DNA of 39,617 nt from Prochlorococcus sp. AG-311-J23. GTDB lineage: Bacteria; Cyanobacteriota; Cyanobacteriia; PCC-6307; Cyanobiaceae. Positions 9,062-18,156 of this stretch are shown here, piece after piece. The notes beneath the pieces are model-generated. The model was not told where the DNA came from. It did no database searches and was given only the letters and a program-made list of their open reading frames with translations. Each line of letters begins with the position of its first letter. Position 1 is the stretch's first letter. The DNA lies in contig QBVL01000014.1 of the NCBI GenBank assembly GCA_003284375.1, positions 1 to 39,617 on the forward strand, written 5' to 3'. The translations under genes were made by a program, and so were the position numbers.

Positions 9062-9939
9062 GCAATCACTATGGCTCTAAATTATCTTCTGGTGATTTCA
9101 AAGTCAGCAAAATAAATTAATTTATTAAGCCAATAACTTTTAACTAAAAACAAAGATAATTGCATTCAGGGCCAAATTATTTTCTTTTTGAAAAACACTC
9201 TGTGCAATGAAAACATTGAAGTTTTTGGATTTAATTAATCGATGATCATCAAAAGGAGGTAGAAATGTCAAATAAAGACCTAGAAGAGGACCAAACTTGC
9301 TTGAGCTACATTGTATACATCTACTAGAAAGTTATTCCTTTAGTTGAATTGTTTTTGGCTTTCATTAAAAGTAATAAATTAATATTTAAATGCATTTAAT
9401 GCAGTTTTCCACTTTTCCACAAAATTCATAATTCGAAAAATATCTCAATAGGGGACATGTCAATTGAATAAGTGGATTAATTACAAAAAAATAATCGATC
9501 ACCTCAATTTCAGGTATTGCAGCAGTTCTCAAGGACTTCGTATCTCTTGATACATTGAAATGTTATTGTCAAAAATCTCGGACAAAACTTTTTACAATAT
9601 GAGGGGAAAAAGAAAATGTGGAAAAGTATCATCTTGTACAACTATCTCTTGAAAGGCAACTTTTTACGTTAAAAATCGATTGATTTTGGCTTTTTTTGTA
9701 TGGCGATGACTTTTGAGGTGAATAATTTTTTATACAACTCTATAAAAAAACATAAAATCCATTATCTATTTGCGAAATTAACTAATTTAATGAAGAAGCC
9801 CTTGAAAGCAATACAAACAAAACCATCTTTTGTAATTAATTGGTAGATTCGCGAATTTTTTTTCAGAAGCTGCTTTGGATAGTTTTTGTGATGAGAAAGA
9901 TAGTAAATACCTTTCTATTGAGAAAATGAATATTCAATC
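9062..9939. other. Gene-poor AT-rich stretch at island boundary
   Basis: Nearly 900 bases with no convincing gene other than the 20-codon frame at 9265. No tRNA, terminator or recognisable domain remnant was found on either strand. It marks the change from compact housekeeping genes to the accessory island. Confidence 0.6.
9265..9327 (+). CDS. Possible 20-residue small ORF with perfect Shine-Dalgarno
   Basis: AAGGAGGT at 9253-9260 sits four bases before ATG at 9265, followed by a 20-codon frame (MSNKDLEEDQTCLSYIVYIY). So strong a ribosome site is unusual in this AT-rich genome. It may be a microprotein gene or the 5' end of a gene whose body has decayed. No similarity is recognised. Confidence 0.3.
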   Translation: MSNKDLEEDQTCLSYIVYIY

Positions 9940-10445
9940 TTTTTTTTTTAGTTGTCGGAGAAATAATGACTTCCGCCTTTTCATCAATAGAAAAGAATAA
10001 CTCTTGGGATATAATGGCTTCTTCGGTTCATGAGTTGGCACTTTGTTTTCAAATGCTCCATGGGGAATTGAATCTACATTTCATCGAGCTTAAATATAAA
10101 AAAGCTAATAAACAGTAGATGGAATTAAGAACAGCTTTTTCTGCTGACTTTCTTGATCATTGACACAGCTGCTACGTAGTAACTACCCGAGCGAACGAAG
10201 CAATATGGCTTGTCTCGAAGACGAGCTCGAAGGATTAGTGCGAAGGCAATGGATTTGACGACTTTCAAGACTTTGAAGAGATCAATATTGAGCGGCCGCA
10301 AATTGAGGCAAAACCACTCGTAAATCTTGCATAGTGTATGTAAAAAGGACTAATTAATAACCAATTCATTGGAGTTCCTGCCTGTGCTAGGCAAATAATT
10401 TCAATGACCTGTTGAGCGTCTGATCCCTCACATAACAATCGAGTG
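9940..10445 (+). pseudogene. Decayed copy of the 119-residue island gene family and its upstream region
   Basis: Aligns by eye along its length with 26440-26953, which carries the intact member. Positions 9966-10118 can be read as a 50-codon frame (MTSAFSSIEKNNSW and so on) matching the region before the intact gene. From about 10118 the DNA follows the gene itself (MELRTAFSADF, compared with MELRAGFATDL) but with frameshifts and stops: DH-stop soon after, and a broken segment matching NLEQGMQKGLINNQ. No full frame survives. Part of a three-copy family with 33166-33497. Confidence 0.75.
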
Positions 10446-10489
10446 AGGAAAATCTATTAATAAATTATGAAAAAATTCGCTTATTACTC

Positions 10490-11737
10490 TTATGGGTAAA
10501 TTTCCATTTTAGGTAAAGGAAAAATTAATTTACCACCCTTTTTTATAAATTCTTTTTCGCGTTTTATAAATTCATCTTTAAAGTGCCAAGGTAAAACAAG
10601 ATAATAGTCTGGATTTGATTCCCTAGACTCCTGTTCGGATATTATTGGGATATTAGTACCAGGTGTTCTATGTCCATATTTCCATTCATTTCGCTCTGCT
10701 GCAGCATCAATCAGATCTTTTCCAATCCCAAAAAGTTGTAAAAGTACATTGCCTTTGGTTGACGCACCATAGATATGAATTTTTTTTCCTTTATTCTTCT
10801 CTTTTTCAATAAAATTAACTAGCTCATCACCTATTGACATTATTTTCTCTTTGAAAAGTATAAATGTCGAATGATTATCTATCTTTGAAATTGATTCAAG
10901 TCTCTGAATACGATTAATGTTATTTTCATTAGATAATCTAGTTGAATTCGAGTGACATAGGAAAACTCTCAATGAGCCACCATTCATATTATTAGTTTCA
11001 ACATTAAATACTCTAAGATTGGCACTTTCTGCGGCTAATTTTATTTGCTTGAATCCATAGTATCCAAGGTGCTCATGGCAAATACTATCAAAAGCTAAAT
11101 CTTTAATTAAAAGAGGTAGATATGATTGCTCCATGACCCAAACTCCATCTTTATCAAGTATTGAAGCTATGTCTTTTATAAAAAGATTTGGATCGGGCAC
11201 GTCATAAAATACAGCGATTGATGAAATCAATTTTGCATATTTTGTTGGACTTATAGAATTAAATACTTCCTTTGTGAAAAACTCTGATGAAACATATGTC
11301 CTTTCTTTTTTATAGTATTCTTTATATTGTGAAATTGTAGGATCTATCCCAATTAAGTTAATATTTTTATTTTCATAACTTTTTAATAGTGTTCCATCAT
11401 TGCTAGCTATATCTAAAACAGTATCATTGTCTTTTAATTCGACTTCAGATACTAATTGATTTGCTATTTGATTGAGATGACTACGCATTGTTTTATTTAT
11501 TCCAGAACGATATCCATAACCTTTTCTATATAAATCATCGAAGTCATAGTCATGAGTAAGTTGTACTAAATTACATTTAATATTCTGACATTGAATTAAG
11601 TTAAGAGGAAGTATTTCTGCATCAGGTTCATCTGCGGCAGGGAATCTGGTTGAAAGTGCTTGTAATCCGAAGTCAAATATTGGAACTAATTCTTTGCACT
11701 TGCATAATCGGCAATTATCAATTTTAGTTGTCTTCAA
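10490..11737 (-). CDS. Sugar C-methyltransferase (zinc domain, SAM domain, C-terminal domain)
   Basis: Class I SAM-dependent methyltransferase of the NovU/TylC3-like family that C-methylates nucleotide-linked deoxysugars. The N-terminal zinc-binding module has Cys9, Cys12, Cys50 and Cys55. The SAM motif DTVLDIASNDGTLL lies near 104-117, and the C-terminal domain carries IYGASTKGNVLLQL. ATG start at 11737; 415 residues is normal. It is the third gene of a tight minus-strand run after a cupin and an SDR (30-base gap), a set consistent with making a branched sugar for surface polysaccharide. A paralogue is at 21887. The sugar substrate is not known. Confidence 0.88.
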   Translation of the reverse strand: MKTTKIDNCRLCKCKELVPIFDFGLQALSTRFPAADEPDAEILPLNLIQCQNIKCNLVQLTHDYDFDDLYRKGYGYRSGINKTMRSHLNQIANQLVSEVELKDNDTVLDIASNDGTLLKSYENKNINLIGIDPTISQYKEYYKKERTYVSSEFFTKEVFNSISPTKYAKLISSIAVFYDVPDPNLFIKDIASILDKDGVWVMEQSYLPLLIKDLAFDSICHEHLGYYGFKQIKLAAESANLRVFNVETNNMNGGSLRVFLCHSNSTRLSNENNINRIQRLESISKIDNHSTFILFKEKIMSIGDELVNFIEKEKNKGKKIHIYGASTKGNVLLQLFGIGKDLIDAAAERNEWKYGHRTPGTNIPIISEQESRESNPDYYLVLPWHFKDEFIKREKEFIKKGGKLIFPLPKMEIYP

Positions 11738-11767
11738 TTTGAATTTATATTTGTGTGTTTAACTTCA

Positions 11768-12451
11768 TTATAAAATAAATTCAAGCACATTTCTCGCTTC
11801 AGGAGCATCTTTTATTTCTTTTGATATGATTTGATTATCTATGGGACCGATAAATAAAGATTTGGAACCAATCTTTTGAGCAATCTCATCCAATTTGATT
11901 GCATTATTGCCACCTACATCTAAAACTCCAGACAAATGGATGTTTTCACATATCCATTTACCAATCCAATCTACTGGGGCGAAACAATATAAACTTTCCT
12001 TTGAAACGTATACTGGCTTATCATTTTTCATGTCAATTAGCACACCTTTATTCAAGTCCTTGCCATACATAGGACCTAGTCTAAGTATTAGATTCTTTTC
12101 ATCACTTACAAGCTTTTCGGCTGCTGCTTTGTGTCTTCCGTAAGTGGTATCTAGTTGTGAACGTGCAGAAATTGAACTGATTTGAATTATTTTTGAACTT
12201 TTCCAATTAGTCACAATATTAAATGTTTTCTCTACTGTCTCACAAAAATCTTTATTAGGATTCTGCTTTGCCCAAAATCTTTTTGATGGCATTGCAGCAT
12301 TAATTATAATGTCATATTCCTTTTCATCTCTTGCTGCTTCATAATTTTCTCGAGTGACACAAGTTATTGAGTTACTTTTATCATATAATATGTTTTTTTT
12401 GATGGATTTTCCTACAAAACCATCTGCTCCAATTAATGCGATTGATTTCAA
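11768..12451 (-). CDS. NAD-dependent sugar epimerase/reductase (short extended-SDR)
   Basis: Nucleotide-sugar SDR of the RmlD/GalE type. The Rossmann motif GADGFVGKS is at residues 8-16 and the catalytic pair Tyr104-x3-Lys108 lies in TYGRHK, preceded by the ISSIS serine segment. At 227 residues it is short for the family (usually about 290-330) with a reduced C-terminal substrate domain, but it seems intact. It sits between the cupin gene (14 bases away) and the C-methyltransferase. A 4-keto reductase or epimerase role is likely; the substrate is unknown. Confidence 0.82.
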   Translation of the reverse strand: MKSIALIGADGFVGKSIKKNILYDKSNSITCVTRENYEAARDEKEYDIIINAAMPSKRFWAKQNPNKDFCETVEKTFNIVTNWKSSKIIQISSISARSQLDTTYGRHKAAAEKLVSDEKNLILRLGPMYGKDLNKGVLIDMKNDKPVYVSKESLYCFAPVDWIGKWICENIHLSGVLDVGGNNAIKLDEIAQKIGSKSLFIGPIDNQIISKEIKDAPEARNVLEFIL

Positions 12452-12465
12452 TTTAAATGCCTTAA

Positions 12466-12876
12466 TTAAGAATCGACTTTTACGATTGGTGGATTAGAAT
12501 CATCCCATCTTTTGGTTAACATTGAAACTATTGTCATTTCAGTAATAGCATAGATTGTATGATAAATATTAATTTCTGTACGAATACAAATTCCTTTGCT
12601 TAAATGAAATAAACTTTCCGTCTCTTTATTTTTAGGGTCATCACGAGTTACGAGTACACCTGATCCTTCAGTTACTAGTGAGTATTCGATAAAATGTGGA
12701 TGGTAATGAAATCCTCTTGTTTTACCTGGTTGAAAGTAAAGCATATTAAACTCTACAATTGGTTCATCTGGGATCCATGTAAATATACCGCCTCTGCCAT
12801 CTTTAACTGTATCTAAGTTGCATGTTGGCCTTAGTATCTCAAGATTGTCATGTTTCTTTGATGAATATGGATCCAT
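12466..12876 (-). CDS. Cupin-fold nucleotide-sugar isomerase-like protein
   Basis: Small single-domain cupin of 136 residues. The core reads FQPGKTRGFHYHPHFIEYS; the HxH-x3-E cluster near residues 57-65 could bind a metal or hold the catalytic base. It resembles RmlC/FdtA/WxcM-like proteins that isomerise or epimerise 4-keto-6-deoxy sugars. First gene of the three-gene minus-strand operon with the SDR and C-methyltransferase. Epimerase versus 3,4-ketoisomerase cannot be decided here. Confidence 0.78.
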   Translation of the reverse strand: MDPYSSKKHDNLEILRPTCNLDTVKDGRGGIFTWIPDEPIVEFNMLYFQPGKTRGFHYHPHFIEYSLVTEGSGVLVTRDDPKNKETESLFHLSKGICIRTEINIYHTIYAITEMTIVSMLTKRWDDSNPPIVKVDS

Positions 12877-13338
12877 ATTTATTTTAATTCTAATAAATTA
12901 ATTATCTTAACTCTACTCTCTTTCTAGTCTAATTTTCCATTCCCCTTGTCGTATTGCAGTTTATTCTTTCTATTATTGGACTCCTCTTTTTACGTCTTTT
13001 TTTTATAATCGCATAGATTAATACTAAAATGTCTTGTCTCTATAAAGGTCCAATCTAGAATAAGGCAGATCCCTTAGTAGCTACTAAACTTTTCCTGCTT
13101 CCTGCTGCTCAATGTCCCAGGAGGGTGCACTCATTGTTAATAATTAAAGCGTATTTGCTCTAGACCATAATCTTTTTGAATAAAAGAAAGCTTATTTTCT
13201 TGTTTTCATTTTATTTATAAATTTGGTGGTTTTTCCTAAATTGATAGCTCCCAATTGTAATAAATTTAATCCTCAAAAATTAACTAATTAGTTTAAAATA
13301 TTATCTTCGGTATATTTATAGCAATTTATATATTATTA
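12877..13338. other. Intergenic stretch without recognised genes
   Basis: About 460 AT-rich bases between the cupin operon and the TPR transferase, both on the minus strand. It must hold the promoter of the cupin operon and the 3' end of the TPR gene. No ORF, repeat or clear terminator was recognised. A short GC-rich patch (13085-13130) has no match elsewhere in the window. Confidence 0.5.
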
Positions 13339-15540
13339 TTAGCATTTTAAATGAATTTTGATTAAGTCTTTATATATTTTTTCTAAATCATTAGTAAATA
13401 TTTTTGTATTAAAAAGCAACGATTTTGTTCTTTGCTTTCCTAACTTATATTTTAATTCATATAGTTCATTGGGATTATTAGCCAATCTTAAAGCTGTATC
13501 TTCATATTCACTTTCACTATATGTAATTAGTTCAGGAATACCCAAAACAGAAAGAATACTAGCTGTAAATCTTGCAGAAAAGCTTTCACCTCTTTTGGTT
13601 AGAATTGGTAAACCTGCCCACAAAGCATGAAGTGAAGTTGTGCAGCCATTAAAAGCAAATGTATCAAGTGCGAGATCTCCAAGAGAATGTCTTGCTAAAT
13701 GATTTTTTAATTCAGCGTTAGATGCGAATATTAATCTATTTTTATCAACTTTTCTATTCTCCGCTTCTCTGCGTAAATTACTAATTGAGTTTTTATTTGA
13801 ATCCTTTAGCCAAAGAACACTTCCTTTTGTTTTTGTTAGTAATCTCATCCAAATATCAAATTCATTTGGTGTAATCTTTTTCATTCCATTAAAGCAAGTA
13901 AATACAAATGAATTTTTAGGTAAATTGAAATTTTCACGTAAAAAAGGTTCTTTACTTATTTCGAGTTTATCGTAAGTACATAGATAACAGTTAGGCATTC
14001 TTATTATCTTTTCACTATAAAATTTCTCGCTAGCATATGGAATTACAACGTTATCTGCAATTATATAATCAATCTTATTTGCTCCAAGTGAGCCAGGGTA
14101 TCCAAGATAATTTATTTGTATAGGGGCAACTCTATATGAAAAAATAGAGAACCTATTATGTTTTGTATAACCCATTAGATCTATAGCAATATCTATATTA
14201 TCACTTCTTGCTAATTGAACAGCTTCGATTTCATTTAATTTATTTATTTCCCTAAATGTACATCCACAATTTTTAGCTCTATTAGTATATTCATCATCTC
14301 TCTCTCCAAATGAATATAAAAAGATTTTAAATAGTGATTTATCATGCAATTCAAGTAATGATGCAATAAGATGCATTACAGGATGGTCATTAAAATCAGC
14401 AGAAAAATAACCAATATGTATTTTTTGTTTGGTTGACGAAACCAATGGAATTGAAGGACGATGGTATTTTTCTTTATAAAATTTTTGAGACCTTTTTAGA
14501 TGGTTCAAAGGGTTATCTATATATGGAAGTAAACCAAATGGAGGAACAGAATTTCCATCAATTCCAATAGTATTAAGCCATTTTTTTTGTATATCTTGAT
14601 CACTCCAGTCGCAAACTATTCCTTTACATATAATTAATTCTGCCTTAGCTAGAGATAATTTATTATCTAAATCTACGGCTTTTCGACAATATTTTATAGC
14701 CTCTTTATATTTACCTTGGTCTTTCATTATAAGTCCTAGATTGTAATAAGACCTTGCATTGTTAGGCTTTAATTGAATTGCCTTAAGAGTGTATATTTCT
14801 GCTTCTTTTAATTTATCTGTTTCTATCAATGTGCTCCCTAGGTTTAAATATGCTTCTGCATAGTCAGGTTTTAATATGATCGCTTTTTGTAAATAGAATA
14901 ATGATTCCTTTGATTTTCCAAGATCTTTCAATATATTTCCCAGATTTGAATATGCCTCTGCAAAATCAGGTTTAAGTTCAATTGCTTTGCGAGTGTGTAT
15001 TTCTGCTTCAAGTAAGTTGCCAAGATCTCTCAATACATTTCCCAAATTCGAATGTGCATTTGCGGAATCAGGTTTAAGTTCAATTGCTTTTTGATAAGCT
15101 ATTGCTGCTTCTTTTGATTTCCCAATATCTTTTAATATATTCCCAAGGTTGTAATGAGCCTCTACAAAACTAGGTTTAAGTTCGATTGCTTTTAGATAGC
15201 ATATCTCAGCTTTTTTTGATTTTCCAAGAGCACTATAAATGGTTCCCAGATTCGAATATGCCTCTACAAAATCAGATTTAAGCTCAATTGCTTTTAGCGT
15301 GTATATTTCTGCTTCTTGTAAGTTGCCAAAACCTTTCAATATAATTCCATAATTTAAAAAGACTATTGGATTATTAAAACCTTTATCAATGCAACATTGA
15401 TAAAGGTTCGCGGCTTCTAAATTATTTCCTTGTGAATGAAACTTAATTGCTTGGTTAAGTATCTTATTGTTTGAAATTTGAGAATACTTATTTCTCTCCT
15501 TTTGCTTTTTAGATTTATCCTTTTCTCCAAAACCTTTCAT
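13339..15540 (-). CDS. TPR-repeat O-GlcNAc transferase-like glycosyltransferase (SPINDLY type)
   Basis: A 733-residue cytoplasmic-type glycosyltransferase. Residues 30-300 are about eight TPR units with the period-34 pattern (EAYSNLGNILKDLGK, then KAIELKPDFA). From about residue 370 follows the bacterial OGT domain (Glyco_transf_41): IGYFSADFNDHPVMHL with the conserved His, INYLGYPGSLGANKIDYI, FNGMKKITP with a lysine at the position used for UDP-sugar binding, and TFAFNGCTTSLHALWAG. Such enzymes glycosylate Ser/Thr of proteins in eukaryotes and some bacteria; the target here is unknown. The N-terminus MKGFGEKDKSKK matches the protein at 30558-32498. Own transcript. Confidence 0.88.
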   Translation of the reverse strand: MKGFGEKDKSKKQKERNKYSQISNNKILNQAIKFHSQGNNLEAANLYQCCIDKGFNNPIVFLNYGIILKGFGNLQEAEIYTLKAIELKSDFVEAYSNLGTIYSALGKSKKAEICYLKAIELKPSFVEAHYNLGNILKDIGKSKEAAIAYQKAIELKPDSANAHSNLGNVLRDLGNLLEAEIHTRKAIELKPDFAEAYSNLGNILKDLGKSKESLFYLQKAIILKPDYAEAYLNLGSTLIETDKLKEAEIYTLKAIQLKPNNARSYYNLGLIMKDQGKYKEAIKYCRKAVDLDNKLSLAKAELIICKGIVCDWSDQDIQKKWLNTIGIDGNSVPPFGLLPYIDNPLNHLKRSQKFYKEKYHRPSIPLVSSTKQKIHIGYFSADFNDHPVMHLIASLLELHDKSLFKIFLYSFGERDDEYTNRAKNCGCTFREINKLNEIEAVQLARSDNIDIAIDLMGYTKHNRFSIFSYRVAPIQINYLGYPGSLGANKIDYIIADNVVIPYASEKFYSEKIIRMPNCYLCTYDKLEISKEPFLRENFNLPKNSFVFTCFNGMKKITPNEFDIWMRLLTKTKGSVLWLKDSNKNSISNLRREAENRKVDKNRLIFASNAELKNHLARHSLGDLALDTFAFNGCTTSLHALWAGLPILTKRGESFSARFTASILSVLGIPELITYSESEYEDTALRLANNPNELYELKYKLGKQRTKSLLFNTKIFTNDLEKIYKDLIKIHLKC

Positions 15541-15792
15541 CTTTTAACTTTAAGGGTTTTTACTTTTTTAGCAATTATATCTTGCTCTGAGGTCTTAACT
15601 TCGATCCAATATCTTCATTTCTGAAATGTTTTTTCTCTTGAAAAGTACCATAAATTTTGCCTCAATATATTTTAGATATTAAGAAAGGAATAATCAACGG
15701 ATATAGAAGTTATGGTTGACTTGCAAACTAATTGCTTCTATTCCTAACTACAATTCTTCAATCGTTAGGAGGTGGAGTTTTCCTTGTTCCGC

Positions 15793-15981
15793 TCAACTAT
15801 AGTTATGGCTTTGTTTTGAAAAGATAGTGTTGTTTGGATTTTTCTTGCCGCATTTATTAATCTGCTCAGCCGTATTAGCAATGGAGTTTTCTGATTTGAG
15901 AATTAATTCAGTTATTGCAATCGAAGAAAAGAAAAGAAAATAAGTACTTAAGAACCGAACAATCCAACTGGACCAAAGCAA
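15793..15981 (-). CDS. Possible small membrane protein
   Basis: A 62-codon frame with one hydrophobic segment (RFLSTYFLFFSSIAITELIL, residues 9-28) and a polar tail. No family recognised, no clear ribosome site and decayed DNA all round, so it may be a chance frame or a gene remnant. The rest of 15541-16018 shows nothing I can name. Confidence 0.25.
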   Translation of the reverse strand: MLWSSWIVRFLSTYFLFFSSIAITELILKSENSIANTAEQINKCGKKNPNNTIFSKQSHNYS

Positions 15982-16018
15982 AGTCTCAACTAATGCTTTT
16001 CATTTTATGCAAGACCTT

Positions 16019-16490
16019 CTAACAGCATCTTCTAAGTCTTCTTCTTTGAGTGGGCGCTGTTAATGCTTCTGCGCTGCTTCTAGTAGGACTTCCAATCAAA
16101 TATTTTTTAAGTTCTTTATCAGTTTGAAGCCATCTTTGATGTTCTCCAGTTTTCTTAACTGAGTACTTTAAAGGCTTTTACAACTCCAAGATTTCTTTTT
16201 CTGCCTTGTCTTCCCTCTGGTCAATTATGGAAGTGCATTTCTTCAAATCTCTTCATCAAAGTTCTTCCATCTCTCGGCTTGGGATCAGCTGCAATAGTTT
16301 CTAAAACCCTTATCATCCTTGTCTTAAATCCCTAAGCGTTTTCCCTCTGCGGTCACTTCTGGAAGCTCGAAAAGCTTCAATTATGTTTCCCAGTTATTAA
16401 CGCTTGGAGCGTGATCCCTCTCTACATGTTCAAGCATGAAATTTGCAGTTTCTTTAAGAGATAGGTTTCTTTCCTAAATAAGTCTTTTTA
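16019..16490 (-). pseudogene. Decayed tyrosine-recombinase (integrase) fragment
   Basis: Read on the minus strand in shifting frames this gives, in order: KRLI-stop-ERNLSLKETANFM, IIEAFRASRSDRRGKTLRDL, RMIRVLETIAADPKPRDG, RTLMKRFEEMHFH, EGRQGRKRNLGVVKAF, and RWLQTDKELKKYLIGSP. These match in order the core-binding domain of the broken integrase at 18157-18747 (NNLSLKEAAKL, then TTLRDTKLRMNRVLQVLNKT, RPRNGASLMKRYAE, GSGRKRNLNDVAAF). At least three frameshifts and several stops. The catalytic domain is absent. It lies just downstream of the UDP-sugar decarboxylase gene. Confidence 0.75.
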
Positions 16491-16596
16491 TGATACTTAA
16501 GACATAAGATAAATAAAGGGTAATCTAAAGGTAAATACTAATTTATTTAGATTCGAATAACATATAGGGTTTAAACTGTATTAATTTAAAATCATA

Positions 16597-17544
16597 CTAA
16601 TGTGAGAAATAATCTCTAAAATAACTACATGTTTCTTCAATGCCATCAATAAAGCTTACTTTGGGCTCCCATTTTAAATTCTGACGGGCAAAATCAATCA
16701 CAGGTTGTCGTCTGTAAGGATCATCTATTGGCATTTCTAAATACTCAAATCCTTCATTATTATCAAATTTTTTGCTAATTAAATCTGCTACTTCGGAGAT
16801 AGTAATTTCATCAGGATTCCCAATATTAACAGGATTGCTATAAGAACTATTCATCAGCCTTATCAACCCTTCAATTAAATCATCTACGTAACAAAAGCTT
16901 CTAGATTGAGATCCTTTACCATAAATTGTCAAAGGTTTTTTAGTGAGAGACTGTACAATAAAATTACTAATTACCCTCCCATCATCTGGTAGCATTCTGG
17001 GCCCATAAGTATTAAATATTCTTGCAATTCGGACTTGCGTGTTATTCATTCTCAAATAGTCATTGCATAGAGTTTCTGCAATACGCTTACCCTCGTCATA
17101 GCAACTACGAATACCTATTGTGTTAACACAACCCTTATAGCTTTCAGGTTGGGGATGTATTTCTGGATTTCCATAAACTTCACTTGAACTAGCCAATAAC
17201 AATCTTGCCTCAACTCTTCTCGCTAAGCCCAACATATTATATGTTCCAAGAAAACTGGTTTTAGCTGTTTTAATAGGATTTAATTGATAGTGAATTGGAG
17301 AGGCTGGACAAGCAAGATGCCAGATCCTATCAACTTCTAAAAGGATAGGCTCTGTTACATCATGTCTAATTAATTCAAAATAAGGATTACCAATCCAATG
17401 TTCAACATTCTTTTTTCTGCCTGTATGGAAATTATCAATGCAAATAACTTCTTCTCCTGCCTTCATGAGGCGATCAACCAGATGAGATCCTAAAAAGCCA
17501 GCCCCACCCGTAACCAAATTACGAATTTGAGAAGGTGCTTTCAT
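16597..17544 (-). CDS. UDP-glucuronate decarboxylase-like NDP-sugar SDR
   Basis: Extended SDR of 315 residues that closely fits the UDP-glucuronate decarboxylase (UDP-xylose synthase) family: GGAGFLGSHL near 13-22, IDNFHTGRKKNVEHWIG, ASSSEVYGNP, GIRSCYDEGKRIAETL with the Tyr-x3-Lys pair, RIFNTYGPRM, and SRSFCYVDDLIEGLIRLM. It would supply UDP-xylose or a related 4-keto sugar for surface glycans. Its ATG coincides with a codon of an integrase fragment read in the same frame upstream (see 17542-17860), so the gene seems spliced into an old integrase; no other start is available. A divergent paralogue is at 23191. Confidence 0.9.
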   Translation of the reverse strand: MKAPSQIRNLVTGGAGFLGSHLVDRLMKAGEEVICIDNFHTGRKKNVEHWIGNPYFELIRHDVTEPILLEVDRIWHLACPASPIHYQLNPIKTAKTSFLGTYNMLGLARRVEARLLLASSSEVYGNPEIHPQPESYKGCVNTIGIRSCYDEGKRIAETLCNDYLRMNNTQVRIARIFNTYGPRMLPDDGRVISNFIVQSLTKKPLTIYGKGSQSRSFCYVDDLIEGLIRLMNSSYSNPVNIGNPDEITISEVADLISKKFDNNEGFEYLEMPIDDPYRRQPVIDFARQNLKWEPKVSFIDGIEETCSYFRDYFSH

Positions 17545-17860
17545 GAATTTCTCAGCTTCTTTAATGGTTAGGTTTCGATAATCAATAAGCCTTTTTAGTT
17601 CTGCAACCGCCGTAGTAATCTGGGTTGGGTTTCGACTGTTCCATTCTTAAGGAATAAACGTAGTTTCTCTGCTGCCATCTTCACGGTGTCTAGGGGTAAC
17701 TTGAGTATAAAGGACTCCCTTTATTTCTATTCCACTAAGAGACCAACCCTCGCTGTTCACGAGTTTGTTGGTTTTACGCAGAAAAATTTTCTGCGAATCA
17801 GCTCTAGAAGCCACTATGTGACTGGTAATCCATTGCGCATATTGTTGCGCAGAATTGCTA
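17542..17860 (-). pseudogene. Integrase N-terminal (arm-binding) domain fragment fused in frame to the SDR gene
   Basis: The minus-strand frame reads FLRKTNKLVNSEGWSLSG, IEIKGVLYTQVTPRHREDGS, RETTFIP, a TAA (17647-17649), then EWNSRNPTQITTAVAELKRL and IDYRNLTIKEAEKFM. This follows the layout of the N-terminal domain of the integrase at 18157 (LLRKQLK, GWGVRAMRGK, LPLDWSADNQTKILNF, NNLSLKEAAKL). Its last ATG is the start codon of the 16597-17544 gene and the frame is continuous. The end of this fragment overlaps in homology with the start of the 16019-16490 fragment (about three quarters identical over 55 bases), so the two come from different copies. Confidence 0.7.
17833..17852. repeat. GC-rich octamer pair, 12-bp period, left of tRNA-Ala
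   Basis: TTGCGCAT-ATTG-TTGCGCAG: two TGCGCA cores spaced 12 bp apart, in AT-rich DNA. The same architecture occurs at 18117-18136 and 24740-24759. It sits beside an integrase remnant. A 19-bp near-palindrome, CGCAGAAAAATTTTCTGCG, lies close by at 17777-17795. Possibly recombinase arm-type binding sites; inference. Confidence 0.4.
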
Positions 17861-17950
17861 TTTCAGCCACTATCAAGCACTATTAAGAAATTTTGAGCTT
17901 AACTCAAGATTCCTTGAGAACTATTGATAGCAAAGTGTTTAGAACGATTT

Positions 17951-18023
17951 GGGGCCATAGCTCAGCTGGTAGAGCACCTGCATGGCATGCAGGGGGTCAG
18001 CGGTTCGAGTCCGCTTGGCTCCA
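17951..18023 (+). tRNA. tRNA-Ala (GGC)
   Basis: A 73-base tRNA. Acceptor stem GGGGCCA pairs with TGGCTCC (one G-U), D arm GCTC-AGCTGGTA-GAGC, anticodon stem CCTGC/GCAGG around the loop ATGGCAT with anticodon GGC, T arm GCGG-TTCGAGT-CCGC, discriminator A. CCA is not encoded beyond the discriminator. The 3' part is copied at 24834-24879, so this is the attachment gene of the element to its right; the tRNA stays whole because integration restores its 3' end. Confidence 0.97.
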
Positions 18024-18026
18024 TTA
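17981..18026 (+). repeat. attL: 3' part of tRNA-Ala
   Basis: 46 bp from the anticodon loop to three bases past the tRNA, repeated at 24834-24879 with a single difference (C at 18001, A at 24854). Integrases of tRNA-targeting islands commonly use the anticodon-to-3'-end region as the crossover segment. Confidence 0.8.
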
Positions 18027-18116
18027 GGTTTTCTCAGTCACAGCAATAGATTTCAGAGAATTTGCGGCAAAGCGTGAATAATACGATATTGCTTGATATA
18101 GCAAGATATAGCTATT

Positions 18117-18136
18117 ATGCGCGCAGTTATACGCTC
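18117..18136. repeat. Octamer pair inside left end of element
   Basis: ATGCGCGC-AGTT-ATACGCTC, two related octamers at 12-bp period, 91 bp inside the left att repeat and just before the integrase start. Mirrors the pair at 24740-24759. Candidate arm-type site; inference. Confidence 0.45.
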
Positions 18137-18156
18137 ATTTTCAGCTCTGTAATCCG

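Noticed and set aside
8926-9120. 64-codon plus-strand ORF
   Set aside because: Antisense to the better small gene at 8831-9061; composition and lack of ribosome site argue against it.
12895-13140. Possible RNA gene in the GC-richer patch
   Set aside because: No cloverleaf, terminator or repeat match was found, so there is nothing specific to support it.
17686-17886. 66-codon plus-strand ORF
   Set aside because: It lies antisense to a readable integrase fragment, which explains the open frame; no ribosome site or known domain.
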